NCBI RefSeq assembly: GCF_029784155.1
Contig: NC_073692.1
Location: forward strand, 72,475,544 to 72,539,543
Direction of reading: 5' to 3'
Source: Uranotaenia lowii
Taxonomy: Eukaryota > Arthropoda > Insecta > Diptera > Culicidae
Length of the DNA: 64,000 nucleotides
A program made the translations under genes and the position numbers. Positions 1 to 11,389 of this stretch are shown here, piece after piece. Below the pieces are notes generated by a model. The model worked only from the letters and a program-made list of their open reading frames with translations, made no database searches and had not been told where the DNA came from. How positions within the stretch are numbered: the stretch's first letter is position 1; each line of letters opens with the position of its first letter.

Positions 1-1617
1 CCTCTCACGGAGATTGTACTTTCTTTCAAGTACTGCCCCTTCACGGAGTTTGTACTTCCTCTCAAGTACTGCCCCTCTCGAGGGGTTTGTACTTCAATTC
101 AAGTACTGCCCCTCTCAGGGAGTTTTTACTTCCATTCAAGTACTGCCCCTCTCAGGGAGTTTTTACTTCCATTCAAGTACTGCCCCTATCAGGGGGTTTG
201 TACTTCCTTTCAAGTACTGCTTTTCTCAGGGGGTTTGTGCTTCCTTTCAAGGGGATTGTACTTCCTTTTAAGTACTGCCCCCCTCGAGGGGTTTGTACTT
301 TCTTTCAAGTACTGCCCCTCTCAAGGAGTTTTTTCTTCCATTCAAGTACTGCCCCTCTCAGGGGGTTTGTACTTCCTTTCAAGTATTGCCTTTCTCAGGG
401 GGTTTGTACTTCCTGTCAAGTACTGCCCCTTTCAGGGAGTTAGTACTTCCTTTCAAGTACTGCCTTTCTCAGGGGGTTTGTACTTCCTTTCAAGTACTGT
501 CCCTTTCAGGAAGTTTGTACATCCATTCAAGTACTGTCTCTTTCAGGGAGTTTGTACTTCCATTCAGGTACTGTACTCTCAGGGGGATTGTACTTCCTTC
601 CAAGTACTGCCCCTCTCGGGTAGTCTGTACTTCCTTTCAAGTACTGCCCCTCTCAGGAAGTTTGTACTTCCTTTCAAGTACTGCCCCTCTTGGGGAGTTT
701 TACTTCCTTTCAAGTACTGCCCCTCTCAGGGAGTTTGTACTTCCATTCAAATACTGCCCCTCTCAGGGAGTTTGTACTTCCATTCAAGTACTGCCCCTCT
801 CAGAGGATATGTACTTCCATTCAAGTACTGCCTCTCTCAGAGGTTTGTACTTCCATTTAAGTACTGTCTCTCTCAGGGGGTTTGTTCTTCCTTCTCAGGG
901 AGTTTGTACTTCCATTCGAGTACTGCCCTTCTCGGGGGGTTTGAACTTCTGTTCAAGTGGTTTGAACTTCTTTTCAAGTACTACTTCCATTCGAGTACTG
1001 CCCCTCTCAGGGGGTTTGTACTCCTTTCAAGTACTGCCCCTCCCGGGGAGTTTGTACTTCCATTCAAGTACTGCCCCTCTCAGTAGATTTGTACTTCCAT
1101 TCAAGTACTGCCCCTCTCAGGGGTTTGTACTTCCTTTCGAGTACTGCCCTACTCGGGGGGTTTGTTTTTCTTTTCAAGTACTGCCATTTTCAGGGAGTTT
1201 GTACTTCTTTTCAAGTACTGCCCCTCTCAGGGGGTTTGTACTTCCTTTCAAGTACTGCCCCTTTCAGGGGGTTTGTACTTCCTTTCAAGTACTGCCCTTC
1301 CCGGGGAGTTTGAGCTTCCTTTCAAGTACTCAAGTACTACTTTCAGGTGGTTTGAACTTCCATCTCAAGTACTGCCCCTCTCATGGGTTTGTACTTCCTT
1401 CCAAGTACTGCCCCTTCTCAGGGAAGTTTTTACTTCCTTTCAAGTACTGCCCCTCTCAAGGAGTTTGCTCTTCATTTCAAGTACTGCCCCTCTCTGGGGG
1501 ATTGGATTTTCTTTTGAGTTCTGCCCCTCTCAGGGGGTTTGTACTCCTTTTAAGTACTGCCTTCCTTTGAAGTACTGCCCCTCTTAGGGGGTTTATACTT
1601 CCTTTCAAGTACTGTTT
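1..1617. repeat. 37-bp minisatellite array, about 43 copies
   Basis: A tandem array with a unit of about 37 bp; the motif TACTGCCCCT recurs at 67, 104 and 141. Each unit contains the inverted repeat GTACTT / AAGTAC around a 6-nt spacer, so every monomer can form a short hairpin. Because 37 is not a multiple of 3 and the plus strand of the unit has few stops, long plus-strand frames stay open (for example 293-1570), while the antisense TGA in CTTGAAAG recurs in every frame. The predicted proteins are 37-residue repeats without a recognisable domain. I regard these frames as a by-product of the repeat and not as genes. The array runs off the left edge of the window. Confidence 0.95.
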
Positions 1618-1786
1618 CTGACCAAGCTTACCAAAATATCAGCGTTACATTTTTCACCTTCAATAATACACCACTCTGTTTTCCACTTTCCTTGTTATAA
1701 GTTCGCTTATTTTTGTAAAAAATCTGTTATTTCCTTCAAATTGTGTGTTTGGGAGTATGAAACTACCTGAAACCACGCCTTTGTCG

Positions 1787-2013
1787 TATCCGGTGGTCTC
1801 CGATAAATCTCATTCTTAGTAATTTTTAACATTTTTTTATATCCTCAAATTTTAAAAATGCTTATGTTGGCTATCATCCAATACAATCGATCAGCTTGTA
1901 CAAGATTGTATCAAATGATAGTCGACACGAGCGTTCTTAAAATTTGAGGATTTAAAAAATGTAAAAAGTAACTAGGAATGTGATTTATCGGTGCCGCGAG
2001 ACCATCGGATATG
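1787..2013. repeat. Fold-back (long inverted repeat) element, about 227 bp
   Basis: The left arm (from TATCCGGTGGTCTC at about 1787) pairs with the right arm (GAGACCATCGGATA ending about 2013). Within them, TCCTCAAATTTTAA pairs with TTAAAATTTGAGGA, and CTATCAT..AATACAAT pairs with ATTGTAT..ATGATAG. The apex lies near 1890-1905. The arms are imperfect and slightly indelled, as in old fold-back MITEs. No ORF lies inside and I could not define a target duplication. Confidence 0.8.
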
Positions 2014-3104
2014 AAACCATTTGTGCTTTTTCAAATCGAATATGACTAAATGCGTTTTGAAGAGTTTCTTATGTTATTTGTAAATTGAGAAAACGTATAT
2101 GTACTTGTTTACATAAGAATTATATATTTCAACCCAATCTTGTTTGAGAACTTGAAAGTAGTTCTGCGGATTAAGAATAAAAAGTAATCCTTTTATGCGA
2201 TTCACCAAACCAAAACCAACCCAAACAATCATATCAAGCAGGGTCGTAATTTATATTTGTGGCAAAAGGGAATGAGGGTATATATGATCTATTAATTCAA
2301 TGATTCTTTCTGACAATTCTGACAAAAAATCAGTAGAATTTAAAAAAATACTTTTTTGGTCAAGAAACAATTTCTGAATCTATTGATGCATTAATCAAAA
2401 CTAAATTTTCTTACCTGCTTTTATCCCTCAATGCAACGAAAGAAAATTTAATAACTTCACAACAAAACCCTTAGCACAATGGTAAAAAACAACAAGCAGC
2501 GATAAAACAAAACCCGACGTGGAATTCAATTTCGATTGGCTCCGACCAACGATTTCCCCAGCGACTTTCCAATGTCGCGACGTCGTCTGCACTTGCAGTT
2601 CGTCCAATTCAGTCAGTTTTGCCACGACGGACGGGACATCCAAATGGTCGGAGGGAAAAAGGATATGGGAATTTGATGAAATTTTTGTGCTTGGAATGGG
2701 AAATTTCAATGGTCGTCCCCAATCCCTTACCTTTCTTCACACACACACGTGCTTCCCCGTAAATTGAATGCTCTGATCATGGGATAAACAAACAATTCTC
2801 TCTCCTATCGGCAAATCGAAACGGGCAAACAACGACGGTTTTTTTTTCACTTGTTTGCCGGAAGTACCACACCCAAAATTCAGCCTCTGTGCCAATGGCG
2901 TGTAGTCAATTACATAGCATCATTGGTACAAGAAGATAACGCGATCGGTGCTGATTCGATTTGCTCCCACCGGCATTAATCTCCCAAATTAACCGAATTG
3001 CGTATGTCTGAAAGAAACAAAATAAAAACGCTTTCACGTCCCTCCCTATCGCATCACAAGACGAAGAAGGATGGAAATAAATACCGGCCAACACCAGGCA
3101 GCCA
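2014..3104. other. No supported gene
   Basis: AT-rich DNA with short unconvincing frames on both strands between 2428 and 2767. They have no recognisable domain and no convincing splice borders. A short CA run occurs at about 2738-2748. I see nothing else to annotate. Confidence 0.5.
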
Positions 3105-3400
3105 GCGAACCGAGCACTGTGCGTGTGAATGTAGCAAAAGCAACAACAAAAACATCCTTCTAATTCAATCCCTTCAATCCAACAACCACGGCCGAGCTGT
3201 GCGTGTGTATGCAGTAAAAGCAACAACAAAAAAAAACATTCCTTCAATTCAATTCGCCGGCAAACAACCACGGCTAAGCTGTGCGTGTGTATGTAGCAAA
3301 AGCAACAAGAATATATTCCTTCAATTAACCGGCAAACAAGCACCGGCCAAGCTGCCCGGCTTTAGCAGCTGTGTATATGTAGCGTGTGTATGTAATAGCA
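3105..3400. repeat. Short tandem repeat of about 81 bp, three to four copies
   Basis: The block GCGTGTG(A/T)ATG..G(C/T)AAAAGCAACAA recurs at 3121, 3201 and 3283 (spacing 80 and 82 bp). Each copy is followed by CCTTCAATT and then, in two copies, CGGCAAACAA. A fourth, degenerate unit follows near 3365. The resemblance of short peptide frames on both strands reflects this repetition. Function is unknown. Confidence 0.75.
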
Positions 3401-3605
3401 GGCAGTAAGCAAAGCACAGTTCTCATTCAATGGGTTTCCCGTTTCCTCCACTCCCGTTCCCTTTCCCGTTTCCATCGCAAGACAAATGAATACCTTGAAA
3501 GGAGGCCAAACGCCGGGAAGCCACTGTCGTGCGTTTCTTTTGTGATTGATCGGTGGCAGAATGCCTATGACAAATATCCCTCTTCCTGCATGAAGTTCAA
3601 ATAGT

Positions 3606-3680
3606 ACACTGGTTAAGATGTCGGTCTGGCAAGACCAATCAGTTAGTAATTTGAGTTCGATTTTCCCTACGGGTGCTGTG
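3606..3680 (+). repeat. tRNA-like sequence (SINE head or decayed tRNA gene)
   Basis: TGGTTAAGATG (3610-3620) fits an RNA polymerase III A box. GAGTTCGATTT (3653-3663) resembles a B box at a tRNA-like spacing. Between them GGTCT..AGACC can form an anticodon-arm-like stem. A clean acceptor stem is not evident, so this is more likely the 5' part of a tRNA-derived SINE or a tRNA pseudogene than a functional tRNA. No clear SINE tail or target duplication was found. Confidence 0.45.
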
Positions 3681-3689
3681 GTTTATATT

Positions 3690-4780
3690 TTTATTTTCTT
3701 GTTTCTGGGATGAATTATCCAATAGGAACGAAATCCCATAAAATGTTTTTCTTGTTTTGCTTGAATGTAGTGGTCATGCATCATTTTAGTTGGGAGCCGA
3801 GTCCTTATGCCAGTTACGGTTTTTCAAAGATATCATCTTCGGCACAGTGCACATTTCAGCGCATTATCGGCACAGAGATGTGCTAAATAGGCATTGGATT
3901 TTTGCAACCTCTTCTATGGGTGCAAGTTATGGTTACAGCAACGGCAGAGTAAGCTGCTCAGAAGATGGCATGTGACAGATTCTAACATTCCGAACGAATG
4001 TATGAAGCTTTTGTTTTCGTTAGACGCTTTTATTTTTGTTGAAACTGATCACTTTTAAACCCTGTTTATGTTCGTCTATCGATGAGTATTAATTTTTATT
4101 TGAATGGATCAATTATTGAGCTTTTAAAAGCTGTGTGCTTATCCCACCCTAAATACATAACCGATTTAGGGAAAAGTTGACTAAATTGGACCGGTCATCG
4201 TTTATGGCAGCCTACCCAATTTATTTGACAATCATGTGCTGAAAATGAAAAAAAAAACTATAATTCCATTCCAGAAAAAAACGCATAACTATTTTCTTAC
4301 AAATAGGATTATAGTCGATAAGAAGATTTTCATCAAACAGGCGCCCGTGTCGTTTCAATCGGCTTCGATTGATCGCTCTTTTATTGCTGCCACACTGATA
4401 AAATCGGTGAAAAATGGAGAAAACGCAATTTAAGACTTATTGCCACATTTCCGTTTGAGGAACGGATTGCTCCTCCTTCACCACACGAGGGCGGAAAAAA
4501 GCCATTTGTCTGCGTTTAGGAATTTTGCGTTCTTTCAGCACTTCCGCTTTCTCGGGGAATAGGACGTGAAAACAGATCTTAGGTTTTTCCTTCTTAGTTC
4601 TTATGTCTTTCTTGAGTTTCCGGAATTAACTGGCCGCAAATGCCACGTATCTACAATGCTAAATGGTTTACCGACGCAAGTGCTTTTACTGAGTATTTCA
4701 ACAAACCTTAGATAAAACTTTTATCTCCGAAGAGTATGGGGATTTTTAATTAAATTTATGTTTCTTCACTTTTCTGTTCT
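3690..4780. other. No supported gene
   Basis: Low-complexity, AT-rich sequence with small unsupported frames (for example near 3790-3975 and 4236-4433). It ends in a pyrimidine-rich tract that leads into the splice acceptor at 4790. It could be intronic sequence of the gene that owns the 4791-4857 exon. Confidence 0.4.
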
Positions 4781-4790
4781 TTCTTTCCAG

Positions 4791-4857
4791 CAGCTATGAG
4801 TGTCTGACGGTTGGAAAAACGAAGCAGAGCAAAAGTCTGGGCGATCTGTTAGAAATG
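4791..4857 (+). CDS. Isolated 67-bp internal coding exon of an unidentified host gene
   Basis: A pyrimidine-rich tract ending TTCTTTCCAG (to 4790) and a consensus donor ATG|GTAAGT (4858-4863) frame a 67-bp segment that is more GC-rich than its flanks. Of the three plus frames only one is open: after one leftover base it gives 22 codons beginning SYECLTVGKTK and ending GDLLEM. The acceptor is CAGCAG, a NAGNAG tandem acceptor that would add or drop one codon. The length is not a multiple of 3, so skipping the exon would shift frame. I do not recognise the protein. No partner exon was found in the window, so the flanking tens of kilobases may be introns. Confidence 0.5.
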
Positions 4858-4863
4858 GTAAGT

Positions 4864-5610
4864 CCCTAAAGTGATGATATATTTGTTGGCACCTTGTGTA
4901 AGTAGTAAAGGACTAATTTTTCCAGTTATAACGTTAAACAAAATTGTGGTAGGAATTGCTTATAGGAAAACATATATTTTTGATGTTTGTTCTCATTAGG
5001 AATTGAATATCACCAAAATAATGATACTATTATTTCTATTCTCATTAGCAGAGTAGGGGAGATAAGGGCACCTCAAGGAAAACTCTTATTAAATTGTAGA
5101 AACAGCTATATTATGTGAGTAACATCACTGTTTCGAGTTCAAAGGAGACTAAAGAAGTCTATTTGGTAAGAAAATTTATTGAAGAATATACGTACTTCCA
5201 TAGAAAGAAAGGTTACTCACTTCACCCCGGTTGCTCGTTATGCCCTTATCTCCCCTTAATCGAAAAATACACATTTTTAAGGTGGAAAATTCTATAAGTT
5301 CATTTGTTGTTTTACTAATATAACATCAAAGTTAATATTTAAAATACCAAAATCAGTTAATCATAATGACTGGTCGGGATTGGTTTGGCATTGACTCAAT
5401 TGGATTGTCCTTGGTTTTCAAGACTCTTTGTTATAGTTGTCTAAAAAATTGTAAATCTTGATATTCCTTCGTGTCTATCACGTTTTTACAGCTCGTGGTC
5501 TGATCTAAACTTCTGATAATCACCTGGGACACATCTGTCTAAGATATTCCCAAGATTTTAAATAGGATTCGGATCTAGATTTTTACCTGGCCCTCCGGAA
5601 AATAATTCTT
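4864..5610. other. No supported gene; possible intron
   Basis: AT-rich sequence downstream of the probable exon. A 60-codon frame at 5115-5297 has no support beyond length. Confidence 0.4.
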
Positions 5611-6075
5611 GGGGGCATCCATTAATTACGTAACGCTCCTAGGGGGGAGAGGGAGTAAGCTCGAGCGTTACGAATTGTGACGTAGGGGAGCGGGGGAGGC
5701 ATGCTCATCGTTACGTAACGATTTTTTCCATAAAAAATTCAGTTTACTAAATCGCAGCTATTTCGATGTCATGCAATTTTTGCAGAATTATAAACAAACC
5801 AAAATCAGCTTAAAATTTGTAAGCTTCAACATTATTTAAACTGGTTTGATTCCTTCCCTCTTAAAAGATTCTGAGATAGACTCCTTAAAATCTGTATTGA
5901 ATATCCGTGAAATAACCGTTGGAAAACCGAACCTCAATTCAACTTTAAGACAGTAATTTAAAAAAAATTTCTCAATTGATTTAAAAAATACTATTTTGAT
6001 TATTCTGACGAATATTACAAAGTGGAATATAATTTGCATAACAAGCAAAATTAAGTAAACAAGATAGATCATCAG

Positions 6076-6213
6076 TGTTCACACTAAAAACGTCTTGACT
6101 GGTCACTGCACTGGTCGAGTAAGAAGAGAGCTATGAGACCAAATACAAACAATGAGCAACATACGAACGAATGCATGGATTACTATGATTGATGCGAAAT
6201 ATAAAACTTAACA
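6076..6213 (-). repeat. LTR (3' LTR in element orientation), 138 bp
   Basis: Identical to 10136-10273, with TGTT...AACA ends, preceded on the left by the target duplication ATCAG. Confidence 0.9.
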
Positions 6214-8224
6214 TACTCCCCCCGCCGGAATGAGTCGTTTGATTACTCTTTGATTTATTTTATTTAAGCTGGCTTTGTAAGCTTTTACTGGTCAAAAATC
6301 TACAAAGTGTCGCTGCATAGCAAATGTTCAGACGTAAAATTCCATGTTCAAGCTGAATTGAATAAATTATATTCTTATGTTGAGAGGCAGAGGTAGGATA
6401 TGCTTATTTGAAAATAAGGTTAAGCTTGTTATTATTGTAGTTCAATAACGCTGTTTCAATCATTTTTTGGAAAACTATCCAGAGTAAATTTAATCAAGTA
6501 GCCTTGACTTTTTGGTCCGCACTCCGATGTATTTCAATCCCTACTGCAGTTCATAATGATCAGTGATTTCAACCGTTTTAAATCTCGGTCTCCAATAAAA
6601 AGATTTGAATCTATCGTCGATCGGGCAGACCCATACGAAACTATAGTGGAGTAGAGAAGGTCAAGCAAAGCACTACATATAATTCTGTGTCGTATCAATT
6701 AAATTTTCTTAAGTTGATCCGAGCTGTCGTGCTTCTTTTGTTTCTCTTTCGTTAGTGGAATAAACGCATGTCCATCTTGCCTTGATGTCTGCTTAGTCCA
6801 GTTGTGGAAGCAGAATTTGTTTAGAGAGCTTGCAGTTTTTTTTTAACTGAATTAGGCCTATGTTTACAAATGATAAGGATTACGACAATCTTAATATTCA
6901 TTCAAGCACAAACTCATTTACTATTTATCGCAAACTATATTTCAGAATGAATGTCCCATAAGTTTTGGACTTTTTGATTTCCAATAACCTTTTGTCTATT
7001 TGGTTTTGACGAAAATATGTCACATCATTAATCATGTAACGCCGTTTGATGATACGGACCTGAAGTGATGCCATGTTTTTCTATTTATCTATGAATATTC
7101 TCCTTCTCGATAGCGTGTTCTTCAATGTCACCAAAAATTAGCGATTTAACATCAACATATTGTTCTATAATATGGTGGTATAAAAGTTGAGTTGAGCGAG
7201 AATTATAAATCGCCGCTGATAACAAAAAAACACGCTTTTGTGACCTCCTATGTGCATTCATCCCTGTTTATTAGGAAGGGTTTTATGTAGAGTGATTTAT
7301 ACAGTACTGCTTAAAATAGATTCAGGTGTATAAGAAATTATATTTATTCTACATAATATATTTATTGTATGAATGAACCAATTGAAACAATTCACGTAAA
7401 AAACTGATTGATTTCATCTTATTTATCGTTCAACATAAATCTCTGGCATCAGGCATTTATTTTGTAAAGTCAGTTTACTCTGAAGCTTAGAAGATCTTCA
7501 TAACTCCAAGAAAAATTCTAAAAATCTCATGATTATAAATCACCATGTTAGAAAATGTTGCATATCTTTAGGTTTGTAAAATGGAATAAGGGCAATTTAA
7601 AAGTTTCCGTGCAAATACCCGTCTTGTAGGATTATGTTTGTACTTGGATGCCACAGTTGCATTGACGTTGCATCTTCATTGCGTTTAGAAGGCTTCTTTT
7701 GAATCAAAGTATGGATTCTTTCAATATATAACATCTTGGGATACTCATCATGGAACTTATCCGGCCATTCTTTCCAATCTCAAATTCAGTCAATAACTTT
7801 TGACATTAGCTTGCAATTATCAAGGAGAGTGATCCATTTTTTGAATATTATCGCCCTCGTTTTTCTTTTGCTTATTGTTTGTCAAGGATCTATCTAACAG
7901 GCAGCGAGCTCAACTCCATACATATTTATTTTTGAAGGAAATTCCATCACCATTATCCCTTCCAAAACAACAAGACATATGTCGTCGAGCCCGAAGGCAC
8001 TCCAAGCGACCGTTTTTAGGATACTAAGCCTCGTGAAGCATCATGCTATTCGACCTTGTCTTCATCCCTTAGTTAATCTGTGCTGCCGTTCAACAAGTGC
8101 CTGAAACCTGTGTGTATCTCTCAAGAAAATTCGTTGAACATCCATGCCTGCAACTTGAATTTAAATGCTCGATTGTTAGAATAGTTTAAAACTGCTGTCC
8201 GGCAACAAGAAGGGTAACTTATTT

Positions 8225-8300
8225 CTGAACTACGACATCATCGACATACAAATCTGGCATGATATTGTCACTGAATACCCAAACCGCAATTTTCGTTAAA
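8225..8300 (-). pseudogene. Copia-type reverse transcriptase remnant
   Basis: The minus strand reads LYVDDVVV, with the catalytic YVDD codons at 8248-8237, preceded by WVFSDNIM. This matches the local context of Copia RT motif 5. A TAA follows three codons later and the upstream KALYGL-type motif is not recognisable, so the gene is heavily decayed. Confidence 0.6.
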
Positions 8301-9710
8301 TCAGCGACGGCGACATTCACTGACAACATTGTATGTTGGCCAGATATCTTCAAAGTTACGGAACCAAACAATAGAAAGGATTGCCGAAAGGACTCTTGCT
8401 ACACATACATGCTAGAGATCTGTTGGGCACAGATAAGATGTTTTTATATGCGGCAAAATCAAAATTAAACTAAAATGTAGTTTTTTCCAAAAACGAATGC
8501 ATTTGATTAAATACCGGAAAAAAAGGCATCATTTTTTGTAAGTCACTTTAAACGGTTCCTCCTGATCTTTGATTGACGTATTGGGATTTGTTTTATAGAA
8601 TTTTGTACCCGGAGGACGAAATTTAGAGCTATCGTTGCGTAATTTAGAAAGAACCTTTAACAATATTTGTTCTCTTCCACTAGCAACGGTCGTATCCTTT
8701 AAAAAAATCTCCATTTTTATTAATTGACCGTTGTCGAAATCAGAAAACAAATCCACAGACAAGTGAACAAATGTTCTGCCTACGTTAAATTTGTTTAATA
8801 GTTTTCATAAATTAAAACAAATTACGGCTTTCTTGCTTCGAATCGTATTCATTTTGCATGAAGTTGTCACTTTTGTTTGCCCAACGGCTTACTGTTACGA
8901 ATGTACCGTGCAAAAGCAATTGATGCAATTGATATGACATTTTACATGGTCGCTGGTTGGTAAGGATACTAATCACCAGGTCGTAAATTTCGGATTTTTA
9001 CTGCATTGACAATATATTAGCGCTTTCTGGCTACGCCTATTGGAAATGGACACCCAACTGGTGCTGAAAGCCTCAATAAGCGAACGAAGAAGCACATTAT
9101 GACATAGTTGTGATTCGAATTGTCTGGACTACTTGTTTTGTGAAAACACGTTATGGTACAAACTGCAAACCTTCCAAAATAGGTGACAAAAAACTCTTCC
9201 AGCATGCATTCATGGCACTAAACTAAAACATCAAAAATATATTAAGGTAATTACAGTACAGGACCGCAAAATTTGCAAACTGTTCTATGAACAATTTTTA
9301 ACCACTTTTCATGTATAGGTTTGTTTTCTATTTAGCAACATAACGAATACATAATAATTCTCAAATTAGCTTTACACGTCTGTAGGTAATAAATTGCAAG
9401 TCAACGGCGAAGATTGCTTTGATTCCGTTCTAAGATTTTTTTTAAAGTTATCACAAGGAAACTCCTTTCGGATGAATTTTGTAGCACGTGTTTCGTCCAT
9501 TTAGCTTCTATTTATCGTTTCACCTCCTATGCCCTGCCGGAGTTCAACGCCATATTTATGCTCAAACTGCTGACAAGGACCACATCATAGCCATACTGGT
9601 ACACGACACGACTGTACAGTCCAAAACATATTGTAAAATCCTAGCTAACCCAACATCAGCCATTGAAAATCCATGTGTAAAAACATTGACAAAATCCATG
9701 TTTACAAGAA

Positions 9711-9990
9711 TCGACCCAATGTCGTAAGCTAGCGTATTTTTAAACCTTGATCCAATAACAGATTTATCGATATGTGTTGAGAGTTTCATAATTTGATCCA
9801 CTATCAAATTTTATCGACCCAATGTCGAATATGGAAAAGGTTTTTTATACTTTGACCCAATATCAAAGTTTTCGACCCAATGTCGAACAAGTATTTTCAT
9901 GCTTTGACCCAATATCAAAGTTTTTTTTCGACCCAATGTCGAGTGAGGAATCGATTTTTCATGCTTTGACCCAATATCAAAGGCTTTCAC
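9711..9990. repeat. Alternating palindromic repeats in the Copia-like leader
   Basis: TCGACCCAATGTCG recurs at 9711, 9814, 9872 and 9928. It alternates with CTTTGACCCAATATCAAAG, which is itself a stem (CTTTGA/TCAAAG) around CCCAATA. Spacing is about 56-58 bp in the last three units. In element orientation the block lies about 150 bp downstream of the 5' LTR, where packaging or leader signals would be expected. That role is inference. Confidence 0.75.
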
Positions 9991-10135
9991 CATAATCGGC
10001 CCAATGCTAACAGTTGTTCGTTTCTTGAAATCCAATATCGCAACCAAATCATTTACCTGAAACAACCTGAAACTTTTCAAAGAAAATTTTAATATTAATC
10101 AATTACCAAAATCTGTTCCGAAGGACCACTAAATA

Positions 10136-10273
10136 TGTTCACACTAAAAACGTCTTGACTGGTCACTGCACTGGTCGAGTAAGAAGAGAGCTATGAGACC
10201 AAATACAAACAATGAGCAACATACGAACGAATGCATGGATTACTATGATTGATGCGAAATATAAAACTTAACA
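10136..10273 (-). repeat. LTR (5' LTR in element orientation), 138 bp
   Basis: Identical to 6076-6213 and followed by the second copy of the target duplication ATCAG. Confidence 0.9.
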
Positions 10274-10778
10274 ATCAGTGAATCAGCACAGAGCTCGTAA
10301 TAAGACAATCAATTCATTTTATCAGAGAGTTATCATCAATGAGAATTAAGAAGCGATTTGGATAGATATTTAATTCGTTTTGGAGAACGTAAAAAAAAAT
10401 TTTTAAATCTTTTTTTGATCTTCGAAAATCAGTACTTAAACACATGCGAAGATGGGGGGAGGGGATAATTATCGGCGTTACGTAATTTTCAAAGGGGGGT
10501 TCGTCGAAGCGTTACGATTTGTGACATACGGGGGGGGGGGGAGGGGGTCTAAAAAGTGCATTTTTTGCGTTACGAAATTTATGGATGGCGCCCTTTCTAT
10601 TGAAGATCCGTTCCATTTCTTTCTTCGAGACATGAATCATAGCATTGTTTGCTTTCAGTAGTCTAATGCCCAAATTGACAGGAAGCACTAGTGAAGGCTC
10701 ATTTACAGTTCTCGTAAAAATGAACGTAAAAAAACTATTATCTCAAAAGCGCAACAAAACCAGCATATGTACCTGTTA

Positions 10779-11389
10779 TGTTTGAGCTTCGGTCAATTAA
10801 TTAAACCATGTGTTGGACAGTTGAAGAAAAATGCGTTTATTCTAACTTACAAGTCAAAATTTGGCCTAGTGGTAAAGTGTCGAAGACTCCCCTAGCAACT
10901 AAAAGTCGAGGCAATCTTGATATAATTCGCTACCTCGCGCTCGGTAGCATCTCCCCTTTAGCTAATGAGTGCAAAAGAGACTGCGCAACAACGTCAACTG
11001 CATGCAGCCAAAAAGCTTTGTCAACTCACAACCAGAGGGACAACTTGGATAGTCGATGCTTCCGGGTAATAATGTGATCGGCAGCGACGTCCCAACTAAA
11101 CGTCGAACGATGAGCGATAGCAAAACGAGAGCAACGACCGAAACTCGCGGTTCAAGACCGGTCAAATGTGGCTTCCTGGTGTTTGCTCACTTTGCTAAAA
11201 TCGACCGCAGTGTATGCATAAGCCAAGATTGCGAAAACTACATGAGTGCAAATAACAGTCAGACACCAAGTAAGCCAACCACCACTCATCCGCCATTTTG
11301 TTATCATCAAAAGGACGGCGCTAATGCCAGTGTCATCGTACTACAGGACCTCTTGATTTTTGGGACAAAATACTGTGATTGGAATAACA
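10779..11389 (-). repeat. LTR of the decayed Gypsy-type element, about 611 bp
   Basis: Starts TGTTTGAGCTTCGG and ends AATAACA. The first 160 bp align with 14776-14935 at moderate identity (shared blocks such as AATTAATTAAACCA and TATAATTCGCT). The right boundary rests on the AACA end plus the adjoining complement of a purine tract. Confidence 0.6.

Larger units (their letters stand above)
6076..10273 (-). mobile_element. Copia-like LTR retrotransposon with identical LTRs and a decayed interior
   Basis: Two 138-bp copies (6076-6213 and 10136-10273) are identical by eye, begin TGTTCAC and end TTAACA, and are flanked by the 5-bp duplication ATCAG (6071-6075, 10274-10278). On the minus strand a purine tract GGCGGGGGGAGTA directly precedes the 3' LTR, and TGGTCCTTCGGAACAG lies just inside the 5' LTR where a primer-binding site would be. 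The minus-strand interior has only short broken frames. One encodes the Copia RT signature LYVDDVV at about 8231-8255. LTR length, duplication length and the YVDD motif fit Ty1/Copia. With a ruined pol it must depend on enzymes made elsewhere. Confidence 0.8.
5611..10593. mobile_element. TIR DNA element, split by a Copia-like insertion
   Basis: The left end GGGGGCATCCATTAATTACG (from 5611) is matched in inverse at the right end, where GCGTTACGAAATTTATGGAT is followed by GGCGCCC (to about 10593). Both ends carry several G-rich blocks and repeated CGTTACG motifs in corresponding order. Removing the LTR element at 6076-10273 leaves roughly 0.8 kb. No transposase is visible, so it is probably a non-autonomous element. 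The superfamily and target duplication are not resolved. Confidence 0.65.

Noticed and set aside
293..1570. 425-codon plus-strand frame across the left minisatellite
   Set aside because: It follows from a near stop-free 37-bp unit. Similar frames occur in the other plus registers, and no domain, start context or splice signal supports a gene.
2428..2767. Overlapping plus and minus frames of 82-93 codons
   Set aside because: They are mutually antisense, with no motif, splice signals or repeated support. Length alone is not enough in this composition.
3606..3680. Functional tRNA gene
   Set aside because: A-box and B-box-like words are present, but an acceptor stem and standard cloverleaf could not be drawn. 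A SINE head or tRNA pseudogene is safer.
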